Shown: positions 10,802 to 21,029 of the stretch, one piece after another
Position numbering within the stretch: the stretch's first letter is position 1
Layout of the letters: the number at the start of each line of letters is the position of its first letter
Source: Mycolicibacterium thermoresistibile
GTDB lineage: Bacteria > Actinomycetota > Actinomycetes > Mycobacteriales > Mycobacteriaceae
Direction: 5' to 3'
Length of the DNA: 64,000 bases
Assembly: GCF_900187065.1 (NCBI RefSeq)
Contig: NZ_LT906483.1
Location: 2,418,001-2,482,000 of the forward strand
Notes under the pieces: generated by a model
Seen by the model: only the letters and a program-made list of their open reading frames with translations
Database searches by the model: none
What the model was told of the DNA's origin: nothing
Translations under genes and position numbers: made by a program

Positions 10802-11154
10802 GCGGCCCACACGAGAGCGGCCCAGAAAAGAGCGGCCCGGTCCCCGGCGAGATCCGCTATGCCGACGGCGCCGTCGAACTCAACCCCGGCGCCGAGCGCA
10901 TCGTCCTCGACATCGTCAACACCGGGGACCGGCCGGTGCAGGTGGGCAGCCATGTGCACCTGCCGCAGGCCAACCCGGCCCTGGACTTCGACCGGGCCGC
11001 GGCCCACGGCCACCGCCTCGACATTCCGGCGGGCACCGCGGTGCGGTTCGAACCCGGGGTGGCCCAACGCGTCTCGGCGGTCCCGTTGGGCGGCGCCCGG
11101 GAGGTGCACGGATTGTCGCTGAACCCGCCCGGCCGATTGGACCCCGATGACTGA
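10798..11154 (+). CDS. ureB: Urease beta subunit
   Basis: A 118-residue structural subunit. The conserved core runs from PGEIRYADG through [15 protein letters not shown] to LNPPGRL. It is about 14 residues longer than the M. tuberculosis protein because the N-terminus carries [15 protein letters not shown] from a 15-bp tandem repeat directly after the start codon. The 3' end overlaps ureC by 8 bases. Confidence 0.95.
   Translation: MSGPHESGPEKSGPVPGEIRYADGAVELNPGAERIVLDIVNTGDRPVQVGSHVHLPQANPALDFDRAAAHGHRLDIPAGTAVRFEPGVAQRVSAVPLGGAREVHGLSLNPPGRLDPDD
10801..10845 (+). repeat. 15-bp tandem repeat at the start of ureB
   Basis: Three 15-bp units beginning AGCGGCCC (10801-10815, 10816-10830, 10831-10845) follow the ureB start codon at once. 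They encode the SGPxx units of the extended UreB N-terminus. The units differ in their last bases, so the duplication is not brand new. Confidence 0.85.
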
Positions 11155-12880
11155 ACTGTCCCGCGCCCGCTACGGCGACCTGTACGGACCGACCACCGGG
11201 GACCGGATCCGGCTCGCCGACACCGATCTGTTCATCGAGATCACCGAGGACCGCAGCGGCGGTCCCGGCCGGGCCGGCGACGAGGCGGTGTTCGGCGGCG
11301 GCAAGGTGCTGCGCGAGTCGATGGGGCAGGGCCGGGCCACCCGCGCCGACGGCACCCCGGACACCGTGATCACCGGCGCGGTGATCGTCGACCACTGGGG
11401 AATCATCAAGGCCGACATCGGTATCCGTGACGGCCGCATCGTCGCGATCGGCAAGGCCGGCAATCCCGACATCATGACCGGGGTGCATCCGGACTTGGTG
11501 GTCGGACCGTCCACCGAGATCATCGCCGGCAACGGCCGCATCCTCACCGCGGGCGGCGTCGACTGTCATGTGCACCTGATCTGCCCGCAACTGGCGGCCG
11601 AGGCCCTCGGCAGCGGTATCACCACACTCATCGGCGGCGGGACCGGGCCGGCCGAGGGCAGCAAGGCCACCACGGTCAGCCCGGGCGCCTGGCATCTGGG
11701 CCGCATGCTCGAGGCACTGGACTGTTGGCCGCTGAACATCGCGCTGCTCGGCAAGGGCAACACCGTCAACCCGTCCGCGTTGTGGGAGCAATTGCGCGGC
11801 GGCGCCGCCGGCTTCAAACTGCACGAGGACTGGGGCTCCACCCCGGCGGCGATCGACGCCTGCCTGACGGTGGCCGATGCGGCGGGAGTGCAGGTGGCGT
11901 TGCACTCCGACACCCTCAACGAGGCCGGTTTCGTGGAGAGCACCCTGGCCGCGATCGCCGGACGGTCCATCCACGCCTATCACACCGAGGGCGCCGGCGG
12001 CGGGCACGCACCCGACATCATCACCGTGGCCGCCCACCCGAATGTGTTGCCCAGCAGCACCAACCCGACCCGTCCGCACACCGTCAACACCCTCGACGAG
12101 CACCTGGACATGCTGATGGTGTGCCACCACCTCCACCCGGGCGTCCCCGAGGATCTGGCGTTCGCCGAGAGCCGGATCCGGCCGTCCACCATCGCCGCCG
12201 AGGACCTGCTGCACGACATCGGGGCGATCTCGATGATCGGCAGTGATTCCCAGGCCATGGGCCGCATCGGCGAGGTGGTCCTGCGCACCTGGCAGACCGC
12301 CCACGTGATGAAGCGACGCCGCGGCGCGCTGCCGGGGGACACCGGGGGACCGCACGGCGCCGACAACCACCGGGTGCGCCGGTATGTCGCCAAATACACC
12401 ATCTGCCCGGCCATCGCCCACGGTCTGGACCGGGAGGTCGGATCGGTGGAGGTCGGCAAGCTCGCCGATCTGGTGTTGTGGGAGCCGAAGTTCTTCGGCG
12501 TCCGCCCGCACGCGGTCCTCAAAGGCGGCATGATCGCCTGGGCCGCGATGGGGGACGCCAACGCCTCGATCCCCACACCGCAGCCGGTGTTGCCGCGCCC
12601 GATGTTCGGGGCCGCACCGACCGCCGCCGCCGCGACCTCGGTGCATTTCGTGGCGCCGCAGGCGATCGAGGACAACCTGGCCGACCGGTTCGCGGTGACC
12701 CGCCGCATGGTCCCGGTCGGCGACGTCCGGCACATCGGCAAGTCCGATCTGCCCCTCAACGACGCCACCCCCGACATCGCCGTCGACCCGGACACCTTCA
12801 CGGTGCGGGTCGACGGCGAGGTATGGGCGCAACAGCCCGCCACCGAACTGCCGATGGCGCAACGCTACTTCCTGTTCTGA
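11147..12880 (+). CDS. ureC: Urease alpha subunit (catalytic)
   Basis: A 577-residue nickel hydrolase that splits urea to ammonia and carbamate. All nickel ligands are visible: His141 and His143 (CHVH), the carbamylated Lys225 (GFKLHEDW), His254 (ALHSD), His280 (AYHTEG) and Asp368 (GSDSQ). The catalytic histidine lies in the CHHLHPG flap. Length equals that of the M. tuberculosis protein. The ATG overlaps the end of ureB. The stop shares a base with the start of ureF (TGATG). Confidence 0.98.
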   Translation: MTELSRARYGDLYGPTTGDRIRLADTDLFIEITEDRSGGPGRAGDEAVFGGGKVLRESMGQGRATRADGTPDTVITGAVIVDHWGIIKADIGIRDGRIVAIGKAGNPDIMTGVHPDLVVGPSTEIIAGNGRILTAGGVDCHVHLICPQLAAEALGSGITTLIGGGTGPAEGSKATTVSPGAWHLGRMLEALDCWPLNIALLGKGNTVNPSALWEQLRGGAAGFKLHEDWGSTPAAIDACLTVADAAGVQVALHSDTLNEAGFVESTLAAIAGRSIHAYHTEGAGGGHAPDIITVAAHPNVLPSSTNPTRPHTVNTLDEHLDMLMVCHHLHPGVPEDLAFAESRIRPSTIAAEDLLHDIGAISMIGSDSQAMGRIGEVVLRTWQTAHVMKRRRGALPGDTGGPHGADNHRVRRYVAKYTICPAIAHGLDREVGSVEVGKLADLVLWEPKFFGVRPHAVLKGGMIAWAAMGDANASIPTPQPVLPRPMFGAAPTAAAATSVHFVAPQAIEDNLADRFAVTRRMVPVGDVRHIGKSDLPLNDATPDIAVDPDTFTVRVDGEVWAQQPATELPMAQRYFLF

Positions 12881-13515
12881 TGTCGGTGCTGACCACGCTG
12901 CTGGCGCTGTCGGATTCCCGGCTGCCGACCGGCGGGCATGTGCATTCCGGCGGTGTCGAGGAGGCCGTCACCAGCGGGCTGGTCGGCGATCTGCGCACGC
13001 TGGAGGCGTTCCTGCGGCGGCGTATCCGCACCACCGGTCTGGTCACCGCATCGGTGGCCGCCGCGGTGTGCGACCGGCGGCTGGCGATCCCGGACGCCGA
13101 CCGGGAGACCGACGCCCGCACCCCGGCCCCGGCCGCGCGCCGGGCGTCCCGGGCGCAGGGCCGCGGTCTGCTGCGGTTGGCCACCCGGGTGTGGCCGGAG
13201 CGCCGCTGGGACGGGCTGGGCCGCACCCCGCATCTGGCGGTCGCCGTCGGCGAGGTCGGCGCCGCCGCGGGTCTGACTCCGGTGCAGACCGCGCTGTCGC
13301 TGGTGTACACCACCATGACCGGTTCGGCGACCGCCGCGCAGCGGCTGCTGGCGTTGGATCCGGCCGACGTCGCCGCGCTGACGTTCGGCCTGGCCGGACT
13401 GTGCGATGCCACCGCGGCCGAGGCGGTGCGGGGTCTGGCCGATCTGTCCGATCCGCTGCTGGACACCCTCGCCCAGCGTCACGAACGCCGCGAACGACCC
13501 CTGTTCGCCTCCTGA
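12880..13515 (+). CDS. ureF: Urease accessory protein UreF
   Basis: A 211-residue helical accessory protein that forms the UreD-UreF-UreG complex needed to load nickel into UreC. The motifs [19 protein letters not shown] near the start, [20 protein letters not shown] in the middle and [19 protein letters not shown] at the end match mycobacterial UreF. ATG 12880 overlaps the ureC stop by one base. Confidence 0.95.
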   Translation: MSVLTTLLALSDSRLPTGGHVHSGGVEEAVTSGLVGDLRTLEAFLRRRIRTTGLVTASVAAAVCDRRLAIPDADRETDARTPAPAARRASRAQGRGLLRLATRVWPERRWDGLGRTPHLAVAVGEVGAAAGLTPVQTALSLVYTTMTGSATAAQRLLALDPADVAALTFGLAGLCDATAAEAVRGLADLSDPLLDTLAQRHERRERPLFAS

Positions 13516-13525
13516 AAGGACCACC

Positions 13526-14203
13526 ATGCCACCGCATTTCATCGACGGATCGCCACATCCGGAGCGGCCCCGGCCGCGCCGGGTGCGCCGCCCTGACGAA
13601 CCGTTGCGCATCGGTGTCGGGGGCCCGGTCGGATCCGGGAAGACCGCGCTGGTGGCCGCGCTGTGCCGGCAGTTGCGCGACGAACTGTCGCTGGCGGTGT
13701 TGACCAACGACATCTACACCACCGAGGACGCTGACTTCCTGCGCCGCCACGCGGTGCTGCCCGACGACCGCATCGCCGCGGTGCAGACCGGCGGCTGCCC
13801 GCACACCGCGATCCGCGACGACATCACCGCCAACCTCGACGCCATCGACGACCTCATGGCGGCACACGACGGCCTGGATTTGATCCTGGTGGAGTCCGGT
13901 GGCGACAACCTGACCGCGACGTTCTCGTCGGGGCTGGTCGACGCGCAGATCTTCGTCATCGATGTGGCCGGCGGTGACAAGGTGCCCCGGAAGGGCGGCC
14001 CCGGGGTGACGTTCTCGGATCTGCTGGTGGTCAACAAGACCGATCTGGCCCCGTTGGTCGGCGCGGATCTGGAGGTGATGCGCCGGGACGCCGCGGCCGT
14101 GCGCGGCGGCCGGCCGACCGCGCTGATCTCGCTCACCGAGGACCCGGCGGCCACCCCGGTGCTGACGTGGGTACGGGGCCGGCTGCGGCTCCCGGTCGGC
14201 TGA
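13526..14203 (+). CDS. ureG: Urease accessory GTPase UreG
   Basis: A 225-residue GTPase driving nickel insertion. It has the P-loop [10 protein letters not shown], the nickel-binding CPH motif ([11 protein letters not shown]), the ESGGDNL switch region and NKTD for guanine recognition. The N-terminus has only a few histidines and no His-rich stretch, and no ureE is present, as usual in mycobacteria. ATG 13526 is chosen for its AAAGGA ribosome-binding site; the frame is open upstream inside ureF. Confidence 0.96.
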   Translation: MPPHFIDGSPHPERPRPRRVRRPDEPLRIGVGGPVGSGKTALVAALCRQLRDELSLAVLTNDIYTTEDADFLRRHAVLPDDRIAAVQTGGCPHTAIRDDITANLDAIDDLMAAHDGLDLILVESGGDNLTATFSSGLVDAQIFVIDVAGGDKVPRKGGPGVTFSDLLVVNKTDLAPLVGADLEVMRRDAAAVRGGRPTALISLTEDPAATPVLTWVRGRLRLPVG

Positions 14204-14214
14204 CGGACGCCGGG

Positions 14215-14859
14215 ATGTCGAAAATCGCGCCGATGCACTCCGAGGTGCTGATCGTCGCGACCCCCGGCCGGCTGCCGCGCCTGGAATGCCGCGGCGGGAT
14301 CGCCGCCCGCCGGACCGGTCCGGACACCGTCCACCTGGTCTCGGCGGCGGCCACCCCCCTCGGCGGCGACACCGTGACCGTGCGGGTGGTGGTGGAGCCG
14401 GGAGCGCGGCTGCGGGTGCGCAGCGTCGCGGCCACCATCGTGCTGCCCGGGGCGGCCACCACCGAGTCGAGCTCGGTCTGGCGTGTCGAGGCGGCCGGCG
14501 CGGTGGACATCGACCCGCAACCCACCGTGGTGGCCGGCGCCGCCCGACACCACAGCAGCACCGAGGTGCGTCTCACCGGAGCCGGGCGGTTACGGATGCG
14601 CGAACGGGTGCAGATCGGCAGATCCGGTGAGCAGCACGGCTTCTGGTCGGGAGCCTGGTACGCCGACGTGGATTCGGCGCCGCTGCTGCGGCACCGCGTC
14701 GAGCTGGGCGCCGGATCGGTGACCTCCGACGCGCTGGGCACCCCGTTGGCGTCGGTCAGCGAACTGCGCTATCCGGAACAGGCCGTCGACACCGACGGCA
14801 CCGTGCTGGAACTGGCCGCCGGCGGATGCCTGGCCACCTGGCAGGGTGAACGGCTCTAA
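14215..14859 (+). CDS. ureD: Urease accessory protein UreD
   Basis: A 214-residue beta-rich scaffold that binds apo-urease and hands nickel from UreG to UreC. The family sequence is clear from LECRGGIAARR and VHLVSAAATPLGGDT through RMRERVQIGRSGE to SELRYPE. ATG 14215 starts MSKIAPMHSEVL; in-frame starts at 14167 and 14233 are possible. It is the last gene of the urease operon and overlaps the convergent ndh gene by 4 bases. Confidence 0.92.
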   Translation: MSKIAPMHSEVLIVATPGRLPRLECRGGIAARRTGPDTVHLVSAAATPLGGDTVTVRVVVEPGARLRVRSVAATIVLPGAATTESSSVWRVEAAGAVDIDPQPTVVAGAARHHSSTEVRLTGAGRLRMRERVQIGRSGEQHGFWSGAWYADVDSAPLLRHRVELGAGSVTSDALGTPLASVSELRYPEQAVDTDGTVLELAAGGCLATWQGERL

Positions 14860-16232
14860 CTGGCCGCCTTCTGGGTGTCCTGCACCGAAGCCGCGATCTC
14901 CTGCAGTTCCTCGATGCGGGTGCGCGCGAATGCCTGCTGTTCGGTGATGGTGAGCTGGCCGCGGTGGCTGCCCAGGAAGGTGACGATCCAGGACAGCGCG
15001 GTGGTAAGCCGGGCCTTGAACCCCACGATGTAGACGAGGTGCAGGAACAGCCATGCCAGCCAGGCGATGAAACCGCCGAACTCCAGCGGGCCGATCTTGG
15101 CGACCGCGCTGAACCGCGACACCGTGGCCATCGAGCCCTTGTCGAAGTACTGGAACGGCTCGCGGTCGGCCGGATCGGCCCCCTTGAGCTCGTTCTTGAT
15201 CAGCTTGGCGGCGTGGCGGGCGCCCTGGATGGCGCCCTGGGCCATGCCCGGCACCCCCTCGACCGCGGCCATGTCGCCGACGACGAACACATTGGGATGG
15301 CCCGGCAGTGACAGATCGGGCAGCACCTTGACCCGGCCGGCCCGGTCCAGTTCCGCGCCGGACTGTTCGGCCAGATCCTTGCCGAGCGGGCTGGCCGAGA
15401 CGCCGGCCGACCACACCTTGCACGCCGACTCGATGCGCCGGACGGTGCCGTCGGAGTCCTTGACGGTGATCCCGTTGCGGTCCACGTCGGTGACCATCGC
15501 GCCGAGCTGGATCTCCACGCCCATCTTCTCGAGGCGGGCCTGGGCCTTCTTGCCGAGCTTCTCACCCATCGTGGGTAGCACCGCCGGCGCCGCGTCGAGC
15601 AGGATCACCCGCGCCTCGGTGGCCGGATCGATGCTGCGGAACGTGCCCTTGAGGGTGTACTTGGCCAGTTCGGCGATCTGACCGGCCATCTCCACCCCGG
15701 TCGGCCCGGCCCCGACCACGGTGAAGGTGAGCAGCTTCTCCCGGCGTTTGGCGTCGCTGGAGCGTTCCGCCTGTTCGAACGCGCCGAGGATGCGGGCGCG
15801 CAGCTCCAGCGCATCGTCGATGGTCTTCATCCCGGGCGCGAACTCGGCGAAGTGGTCGTTGCCGAAGTAGGACTGTCCGGCCCCGGCGGCCACGATCAGG
15901 CTGTCGTACGGGGTGGAGTAGGTGTGGCCCAGCAGCACCGACTCCACCCTGCGGTTGGTGAGGTCGATCCGGGTCACATCGCCCAGGAGGACCTGCACGT
16001 TGCGCTGCCGGCGCAGCACCACCCGGGTGGCCGGGGCGATCTCGCCTTCGGAGATGATCCCGGTGGCGACCTGGTACAGCAGCGGCTGGAACAGGTGGTG
16101 GGTGGTCCGCGCGATGAGTTTGACGTCGACGTCGGCGCGCCGGAGCGCCTTGGCCGCGTTGAGGCCGCCGAAGCCGGATCCGATGATGACCACTTTGTGC
16201 CGATCCGACATGGTGGCTCCGGGGTGGCTCAT
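14856..16232 (-). CDS. ndh: Type II NADH dehydrogenase
   Basis: A 458-residue non-proton-pumping NADH:menaquinone oxidoreductase of the respiratory chain. It has an FAD-binding GSGFGGLNAAKAL motif near residue 18, a second Rossmann motif GAGPTGVEMAG near residue 170, and the C-terminal FVVGDMAAVEG FAD motif. A hydrophobic C-terminal helix (WLAWLFLHLVYIVGF) anchors it to the membrane. ATG 16232 is preferred because GAGGAG lies just upstream; MSDRHKVVI seven codons in is an alternative. It corresponds to Rv1854c in the same position beside ureD. Confidence 0.95.
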   Translation of the reverse strand: MSHPGATMSDRHKVVIIGSGFGGLNAAKALRRADVDVKLIARTTHHLFQPLLYQVATGIISEGEIAPATRVVLRRQRNVQVLLGDVTRIDLTNRRVESVLLGHTYSTPYDSLIVAAGAGQSYFGNDHFAEFAPGMKTIDDALELRARILGAFEQAERSSDAKRREKLLTFTVVGAGPTGVEMAGQIAELAKYTLKGTFRSIDPATEARVILLDAAPAVLPTMGEKLGKKAQARLEKMGVEIQLGAMVTDVDRNGITVKDSDGTVRRIESACKVWSAGVSASPLGKDLAEQSGAELDRAGRVKVLPDLSLPGHPNVFVVGDMAAVEGVPGMAQGAIQGARHAAKLIKNELKGADPADREPFQYFDKGSMATVSRFSAVAKIGPLEFGGFIAWLAWLFLHLVYIVGFKARLTTALSWIVTFLGSHRGQLTITEQQAFARTRIEELQEIAASVQDTQKAAS

Positions 16233-16315
16233 GAAGGCTCCTCAACGGACGTCATGTGCAGTTCCTTCGTCATCGATCACGTTAGCCGTCGGCGCGGTCG
16301 GTGGCGACAGCGGCC

Positions 16316-17254
16316 TCAGGCGCCCACCCGCGGTCTGAGCGCCTCGCCCAGCGCGGTGATCAGGCCGGGACGGTAGCCCTGGACCTTGGTCGCCATGTTC
16401 ACGATCACCCCGTCGACGCCGGCGTCGAGCACCTTGGTCTGCAGTTGCTCGGCGATCCGCTCGGCGCTGCCGACCAGCAGCCGGCCCCGCGCCTTCTCGG
16501 GCAGCATGTCGTCGGTGATGTTGTCGTCCACCATCACGCTGACCAGGGTGCTGGTCTCCAGCGTGTCCGGATCCCGGCCGATCTCCTCACAGCTGCGCTT
16601 GACGGCTGCCACCTTGCCGGGCAGTTCGTCGAAGCCGGCGATCAGGTTCAGGTGGTCGAACCGCCGGGCGGCCAGCGGGATGGTCTTCTTCTCCCCGCTC
16701 CCGCCGATCATCAGCGGGATCCGGTCGCGGAACCGGGGCTCGGCGGCGGCGGACTCCACCCGGTAGTACCTGCCCTCGAAGGTGGGCCGCTTGCCTTCGA
16801 TCATCGGCACGATGATCTCCAGCGCCTCGTAAAGCCTGTTGAAGCGGTCGGTGAAGGTGCCGAACTCGTAGCCGAGTTGCTGATGTTCGAGCTCGAACCA
16901 GCCGGTGCCGATCCCGAGCACCGCGCGGCCCTGGCTCATCACGTCCAGCGTGGTGACGGCCTTGGCCAGCAGGGTCGGGTTGCGGTAGGTGTTGCCGGTG
17001 ACCAGTGTGCCCAGTTGCACCCGCTCGGTGCTGGTGGCCAGACCGCCCAGCGCGGTGTACGCCTCCAGCATCGGCTCGTCGGGATCGCCCAGCATCGGCA
17101 GCTGGTAGAAGTGGTCCATCACGAACACCGCGTCGTATCCGGCTTCGTCGGCTTCCCGCGCCTGCGCGATGACGGTGGGGAAGAGGTCGGCCACCCCGGT
17201 GCCGTAGGAGAAGTTGGGGATCTGCAGTCCGAGTCGAATGCTCACTGCACTCAC
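16316..17254 (-). CDS. LLM-class F420-dependent oxidoreductase
   Basis: A 312-residue TIM-barrel of the bacterial luciferase-like group. The motifs RLGLQIPNFSYG, VFVMDHFYQLP, LGTLVTGNTYRNPTLLAK and GIGTGWFELEH are typical of mycobacterial F420-dependent members. The substrate is unknown. Rv1855c is the syntenic counterpart. It reads in the same direction as the downstream ndh gene with 83 bases between. Confidence 0.9.
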   Translation of the reverse strand: MSAVSIRLGLQIPNFSYGTGVADLFPTVIAQAREADEAGYDAVFVMDHFYQLPMLGDPDEPMLEAYTALGGLATSTERVQLGTLVTGNTYRNPTLLAKAVTTLDVMSQGRAVLGIGTGWFELEHQQLGYEFGTFTDRFNRLYEALEIIVPMIEGKRPTFEGRYYRVESAAAEPRFRDRIPLMIGGSGEKKTIPLAARRFDHLNLIAGFDELPGKVAAVKRSCEEIGRDPDTLETSTLVSVMVDDNITDDMLPEKARGRLLVGSAERIAEQLQTKVLDAGVDGVIVNMATKVQGYRPGLITALGEALRPRVGA

Positions 17255-17314
17255 CCTAGTGGTTCGGGCCGGAACCGTCCCGGTGACTCGGCGCGCCGCA
17301 GCGGGTGCAGCTGG

Positions 17315-17983
17315 TCAGCCCACCCGGGCCGGGACGCCCCGGCTGACGTGCAGCGTCTGCCCGGTGATGTGCCGGGCGGCGGGGGTGGCGATGAACACCG
17401 CCATGCGGGCGAGTTCGGCGCCCAGGGTCGGCGGCGTGCGGGTCAACCCGTCGTATCCGGGTTCGGCGCTGTCCCCGGCGGCGACCGCGTTGACCGTGAT
17501 GCCGCGGGTGCCGAACACGGCGGCCTGCCCCGCGGTCCAGTCCGACAGCGCCGCCTTGACCGCGGCGCCCGCGCTGCCGTCCCGCGGCGCGTCGGGGATG
17601 ACGTTGATGATCGACCCGCCGGACCGCAGATGGTCTCCGGCGATCTGCACCGTGAGCACGGTCGACAGCATCACCGCGTCGAACGTGGCGCGCCAGGCGT
17701 GTGCCAGGTCGGCGGTCGAGTAGGTGCGGGGGTCGCCGAGTTCCGGCAGCACCGGCACGTTGACCACCGAATCGAGGTGGTGCGGCAACCGCGCGCGGGT
17801 CTGCTCCACGCTGTCGGGGTCGGTGTTGTCGAAGACGAGTGATTCGACGTCGAGTTCCTTGGCGGCGAGTTCGATCTCGTCGCGATGGGCCCCGGCGATC
17901 ACCACGTTGTGGCCGGCGTCGACGAAGCCCGCGGCAATCGTGCGGCCCAGATCGGTGTCGCCGCCGGTGACCAGCACGTCCAT
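17315..17983 (-). CDS. Short-chain dehydrogenase/reductase family protein
   Basis: A 222-residue Rossmann-fold protein starting MDVLVTGGDTDLGRTIA. The usual SDR catalytic Tyr-x-x-x-Lys is not evident: the expected region reads DGSAGAAVKAAL, which keeps a lysine but has no tyrosine four residues before it. It may be a non-classical or inactive member. ATG 17983 is chosen over the upstream start because the extra N-terminus is not protein-like. Rv1856c is the counterpart. A palindromic motif (18059-18072) lies 76 bases upstream. Confidence 0.82.
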   Translation of the reverse strand: MDVLVTGGDTDLGRTIAAGFVDAGHNVVIAGAHRDEIELAAKELDVESLVFDNTDPDSVEQTRARLPHHLDSVVNVPVLPELGDPRTYSTADLAHAWRATFDAVMLSTVLTVQIAGDHLRSGGSIINVIPDAPRDGSAGAAVKAALSDWTAGQAAVFGTRGITVNAVAAGDSAEPGYDGLTRTPPTLGAELARMAVFIATPAARHITGQTLHVSRGVPARVG

Positions 17984-18058
17984 GCCTTGTCCTCCCTCAG
18001 TCCGCCGCCGGTGCGGCACCGGGATCTCCGTGCCAGACGGCGCGAACCGGCACTTATG

Positions 18059-18072
18059 TTACTGGACGGTAG
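18059..18072. promoter_or_regulatory. Palindromic operator-like motif shared with the gjpA promoters
   Basis: TTACTGGACGGTAG is a near-palindrome (TTACC-N4-GGTAA type) upstream of the SDR gene and between it and modA. Closely related 14-mers occur upstream of both GjpA genes at 58160-58173 and 59720-59733. It could be a TetR-type operator or a shared promoter element; only the sequence similarity is seen. Confidence 0.35.
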
Positions 18073-18148
18073 CTATCGGACGAAATTCGGCCCGCGAAAT
18101 GTGTCCGGTCGTGTCCCAATCCGATATCCGATCTTGACGAGGAGACTC

Positions 18149-18205
18149 ATGTGGGGCTCTCACCGCGGTCCAGGCGGGGGAACCTCATCTAGATTTGGCG
18201 CATGA
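18149..18205 (+). CDS. 18-residue leader ORF overlapping modA
   Basis: ATG 18149 has a strong GAGGAG ribosome-binding site four bases upstream. It opens an 18-codon frame ([18 protein letters not shown]) whose TGA overlaps the modA start as ATGA. The ATG of modA has no visible Shine-Dalgarno sequence of its own. Translation of the leader would therefore bring ribosomes to modA by coupling. No regulatory pause sequence is evident in the peptide. The other reading is that modA starts at GTG 18211 and this ORF is fortuitous. Confidence 0.45.
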   Translation: MWGSHRGPGGGTSSRFGA

Positions 18206-18966
18206 TCCGGGTGCGTCGGTGGCTGTCGGTGTGCCTGGCGCTGATGCTGCCCGCGGTCGCCGGGTGCGGCACGGGACGCACCGGCGGGTCCACCGCGGTG
18301 ACGGTGTACGCCGCGGCCTCGCTGCAGCAGGCGTTCACCACGTTGGGTGAACTGTTCGAGGCCGAGCATCCGGATGTGACGGTCCGGTTCACCTTCGCCG
18401 GTTCGGCCGATCTGGCGACCCAGTTGCTCGGCGGCGCCGACGCCGACGTGTTCGCCGCCGCCGACGAGGCCACCATGGAGCGGGTGGCCGCGGCCGGGCT
18501 GCTGTCGGGCCCACCGGTGATCTTCGCGGCCAACACCCTGACGGTGGTCACCGCGCCCGGCAACCCCCACGGCCTGACCGGTTTCGCCGACCTAGCCCGG
18601 GCGGGGCCGGCCGTCGTCACCTGCGCCCCACAGGTGCCGTGCGGCGCCGCGACGCAGCGCCTCGAGCAGTTGACCGGGGTGGATCTCGCCCCGGTCAGCG
18701 AGGAGAACTCGGTCTCCGACGTGCTACACAAGGTGACCGTCGGCCAAGCCGATGCCGGCGTGGTGTACCGCACCGATGCCCGGCGCGCTGGCGACACGGT
18801 GCACACCGTCGAGGTGCCGGCGGCCGCGGCGGTGCCGAACCGATATCCGGTCGCGGTGCCGGCCGACGCCGCGCGGCCGGATCTCGGGCAGCGTTTCATC
18901 GACCTGATCACCGGGGCGGCCGGGCGGGACGTGCTGGCGCAGAACGGATTCTCCGAGCCACGATGA
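18202..18966 (+). CDS. modA: Molybdate ABC transporter, substrate-binding lipoprotein
   Basis: A 254-residue molybdate/tungstate-binding protein. A short signal peptide ends in a lipobox (VAGC, Cys22). The mature part has the ModA hallmarks [11 protein letters not shown] near the start, [24 protein letters not shown], and [14 protein letters not shown] in the C-terminal lobe. It is the first gene of modABC with an ATGA overlap to modB. Rv1857 is the counterpart. Confidence 0.95.
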   Translation: MIRVRRWLSVCLALMLPAVAGCGTGRTGGSTAVTVYAAASLQQAFTTLGELFEAEHPDVTVRFTFAGSADLATQLLGGADADVFAAADEATMERVAAAGLLSGPPVIFAANTLTVVTAPGNPHGLTGFADLARAGPAVVTCAPQVPCGAATQRLEQLTGVDLAPVSEENSVSDVLHKVTVGQADAGVVYRTDARRAGDTVHTVEVPAAAAVPNRYPVAVPADAARPDLGQRFIDLITGAAGRDVLAQNGFSEPR

Positions 18967-19754
18967 ACGCCTCGACGCTGCCCCGGTGGATCTATCTGCC
19001 CGCCGCCGTCGGCGCGACGCTCCTGGCGCTGCCGGTGTTCGCGCTGGCCGGCCGGGTGGACTGGCCGCGGTTCTGGTCGCTGATCTGCTCCGAATCGTCG
19101 ATGACGGCGCTGGCGTTGAGCCTGCGGACCGCGACCGCCAGTACCGTGCTCTGCCTGGTGCTCGGGGTGCCGATGGCGTTGGCGCTGGCCCGCGGCGGGT
19201 CGCCGATTCTGCGGTGGATCCGCCCGCTGGTGTTGCTGCCGTTGGTGTTACCGCCGGTGGTGGGCGGTATCGCGCTGCTGTACGCGTTCGGCCGGATGGG
19301 TCTGATCGGGGGGTATCTGGAGGCGGTCGGCATCCAGATCGCGTTCAGCACCACCGCCGTGGTGCTGGCGCAGACGTTCGTCTCGTTACCGTTTCTGGTC
19401 CTCGCGCTGGAAGGCGCCGCGCGCACCGCGGGCACCGGCTACGAGGTGGTCGCGGCGACGCTGGGCGCGACCCCGACCACGGTGTGGTGGCGGGTCACGC
19501 TGCCGTTGCTGGCGCCCGGACTGGTGTCCGGGGCGGTGCTGGCGTTCGCCCGCGCGCTGGGTGAGTTCGGTGCGACGCTGACGTTCGCCGGGTCCCGGCA
19601 GGGCGTCACCCGCACCCTGCCGCTGGAGATCTACCTGCAGCGGGAGGCCGACCCGGAGGCGGCGGTGGCGTTGTCGATGGTGCTGATCGCGGTGGCCGCG
19701 GTCGTGGTGATCGGGCTGGGCGCCCGGCGGCTGCGGGCGGGTGGCTGGTCGTGA
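18963..19754 (+). CDS. modB: Molybdate ABC transporter, permease
   Basis: A 263-residue inner-membrane permease with five to six hydrophobic segments. The cytoplasmic docking loop near residue 165 ([22 protein letters not shown]) contacts the ATPase. The C-terminal [15 protein letters not shown] is the ModB signature. ATG 18963 overlaps the modA stop; the larger open frame upstream lies inside modA and is not used. Confidence 0.95.
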   Translation: MNASTLPRWIYLPAAVGATLLALPVFALAGRVDWPRFWSLICSESSMTALALSLRTATASTVLCLVLGVPMALALARGGSPILRWIRPLVLLPLVLPPVVGGIALLYAFGRMGLIGGYLEAVGIQIAFSTTAVVLAQTFVSLPFLVLALEGAARTAGTGYEVVAATLGATPTTVWWRVTLPLLAPGLVSGAVLAFARALGEFGATLTFAGSRQGVTRTLPLEIYLQREADPEAAVALSMVLIAVAAVVVIGLGARRLRAGGWS

Positions 19755-20845
19755 GCGGGCTGGCGGTGGCGGCCGCGGTGCCCGACCGCGATGTGCACGT
19801 CGAGTTCGCCCTGCCGCCCGGTGCGGTGCTGGCCGTGCTGGGCCCGAACGGCGCCGGGAAATCGACCACGCTGCATCTGATCGCCGGACTGCTGCGCCCG
19901 GCGCACGGCAGGGTGCAGGTGGGCGGGCGGGTGCTGACCGACACCGACACCGGAGTGTTTGTCCCACCGCATGATCGGCGGGTCGGACTGCTGCTGCAGG
20001 ATGCGTTGTTGTTTCCGCACCTCGACGCCGCAGCGAACGTGGCGTTCGCGCCGTCCAGCCGCAGCGGGCTGCGGCGCTGGGGGCGCCGCGCCCGGTTGCG
20101 GGCGTCCGCGCGGCGCTGGCTGGCCGAGGTGGACGCCGCGGAGTTCGCCGACCGGATGCCCCGGGAGTTGTCCGGGGGACAGGCGCAACGGGTCGCGCTG
20201 GCCCGGGCGCTGGCCGCGGAACCCGAGGTGCTGCTGCTCGACGAGCCGTTGGCCGGTCTGGATGTGGCGGTCGCCGCGGCGATGCGGCGGCTGCTGCGGC
20301 GGGTGCTCACCGACGCCGGCCGTTCGGCGGTGATCGTCACCCATGATCTGCTCGACGTGCTGGCGTTGGCCGATTCGGTGCTGGTGCTCGAGGATGGCCG
20401 GGTCGTCGAGTCCGGCCCGGCCGCGGCGGTGCTCGCCACCCCGCGCAGCAGGTTCGCGGCCCGGTTCGCCGGGGTCAACCTGGTGGCCGGCACGGCTCAG
20501 CCGGATGGCACGTTGCAAACCGCTTGGGGCAGCACCTGGTTCGGTGTCGCCGACCGGGAGGTGGTGGTGGGCCGGCCGGCGGTCGCGGTCATCGCTCCGG
20601 CGGCGGTCTCGGTGCACCGCAAGCCACCGGAGGGCAGCCCGCGCAACACCGTCGCGGTGACGGTGGCCGACCTCGAGGTGCACGGTTCGGCGGTCCGGGT
20701 GCGGGCGGCGGACCAACCCGACGGGGCGCCCGGGCTCGCCGCCGATGTCACCGCGGAATCCGCCGCGGCGTTGGAGCTGACTCCCGGTGACGAGGTGTAC
20801 TTCGCGGTCAAGGCCCAGGAGGTCGCGATTCACCCGGCCCCGTAA
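19751..20845 (+). CDS. modC: Molybdate ABC transporter, ATPase
   Basis: A 364-residue ATPase with Walker A (GPNGAGKST), Q-loop (LLLQDALLF), signature (LSGGQAQR), Walker B (VLLLDEP) and switch histidine (VTHDLLD). The last 90 or so residues form a TOBE/MOP-like domain that can sense molybdate. Its GTGA start overlaps the modB stop. Length is normal for ModC with a MOP domain. Confidence 0.95.
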   Translation: MSGLAVAAAVPDRDVHVEFALPPGAVLAVLGPNGAGKSTTLHLIAGLLRPAHGRVQVGGRVLTDTDTGVFVPPHDRRVGLLLQDALLFPHLDAAANVAFAPSSRSGLRRWGRRARLRASARRWLAEVDAAEFADRMPRELSGGQAQRVALARALAAEPEVLLLDEPLAGLDVAVAAAMRRLLRRVLTDAGRSAVIVTHDLLDVLALADSVLVLEDGRVVESGPAAAVLATPRSRFAARFAGVNLVAGTAQPDGTLQTAWGSTWFGVADREVVVGRPAVAVIAPAAVSVHRKPPEGSPRNTVAVTVADLEVHGSAVRVRAADQPDGAPGLAADVTAESAAALELTPGDEVYFAVKAQEVAIHPAP

Positions 20846-21029
20846 CGGTATTCGGCGCCGCGGCGATGTCGTGAGAAACACCCGTGGCACGCACGGGCGG
20901 GCTCATGCTGCCCAGCAATGCCGGAAGTCCGCGTACGCAGGATGTTTCCTTGTAGGGCAACTCGAGAATTCGGCACTCTAAGAGCAATTCACACTTGCGT
21001 CACGGCTGTAACACGGTAGTTTCTTGCTC

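Noticed and set aside
10916..12862. 648-codon minus-strand open frame
   Set aside because: Antisense to ureB and ureC, which carry all active-site residues; composition is His/Arg/Gly noise.
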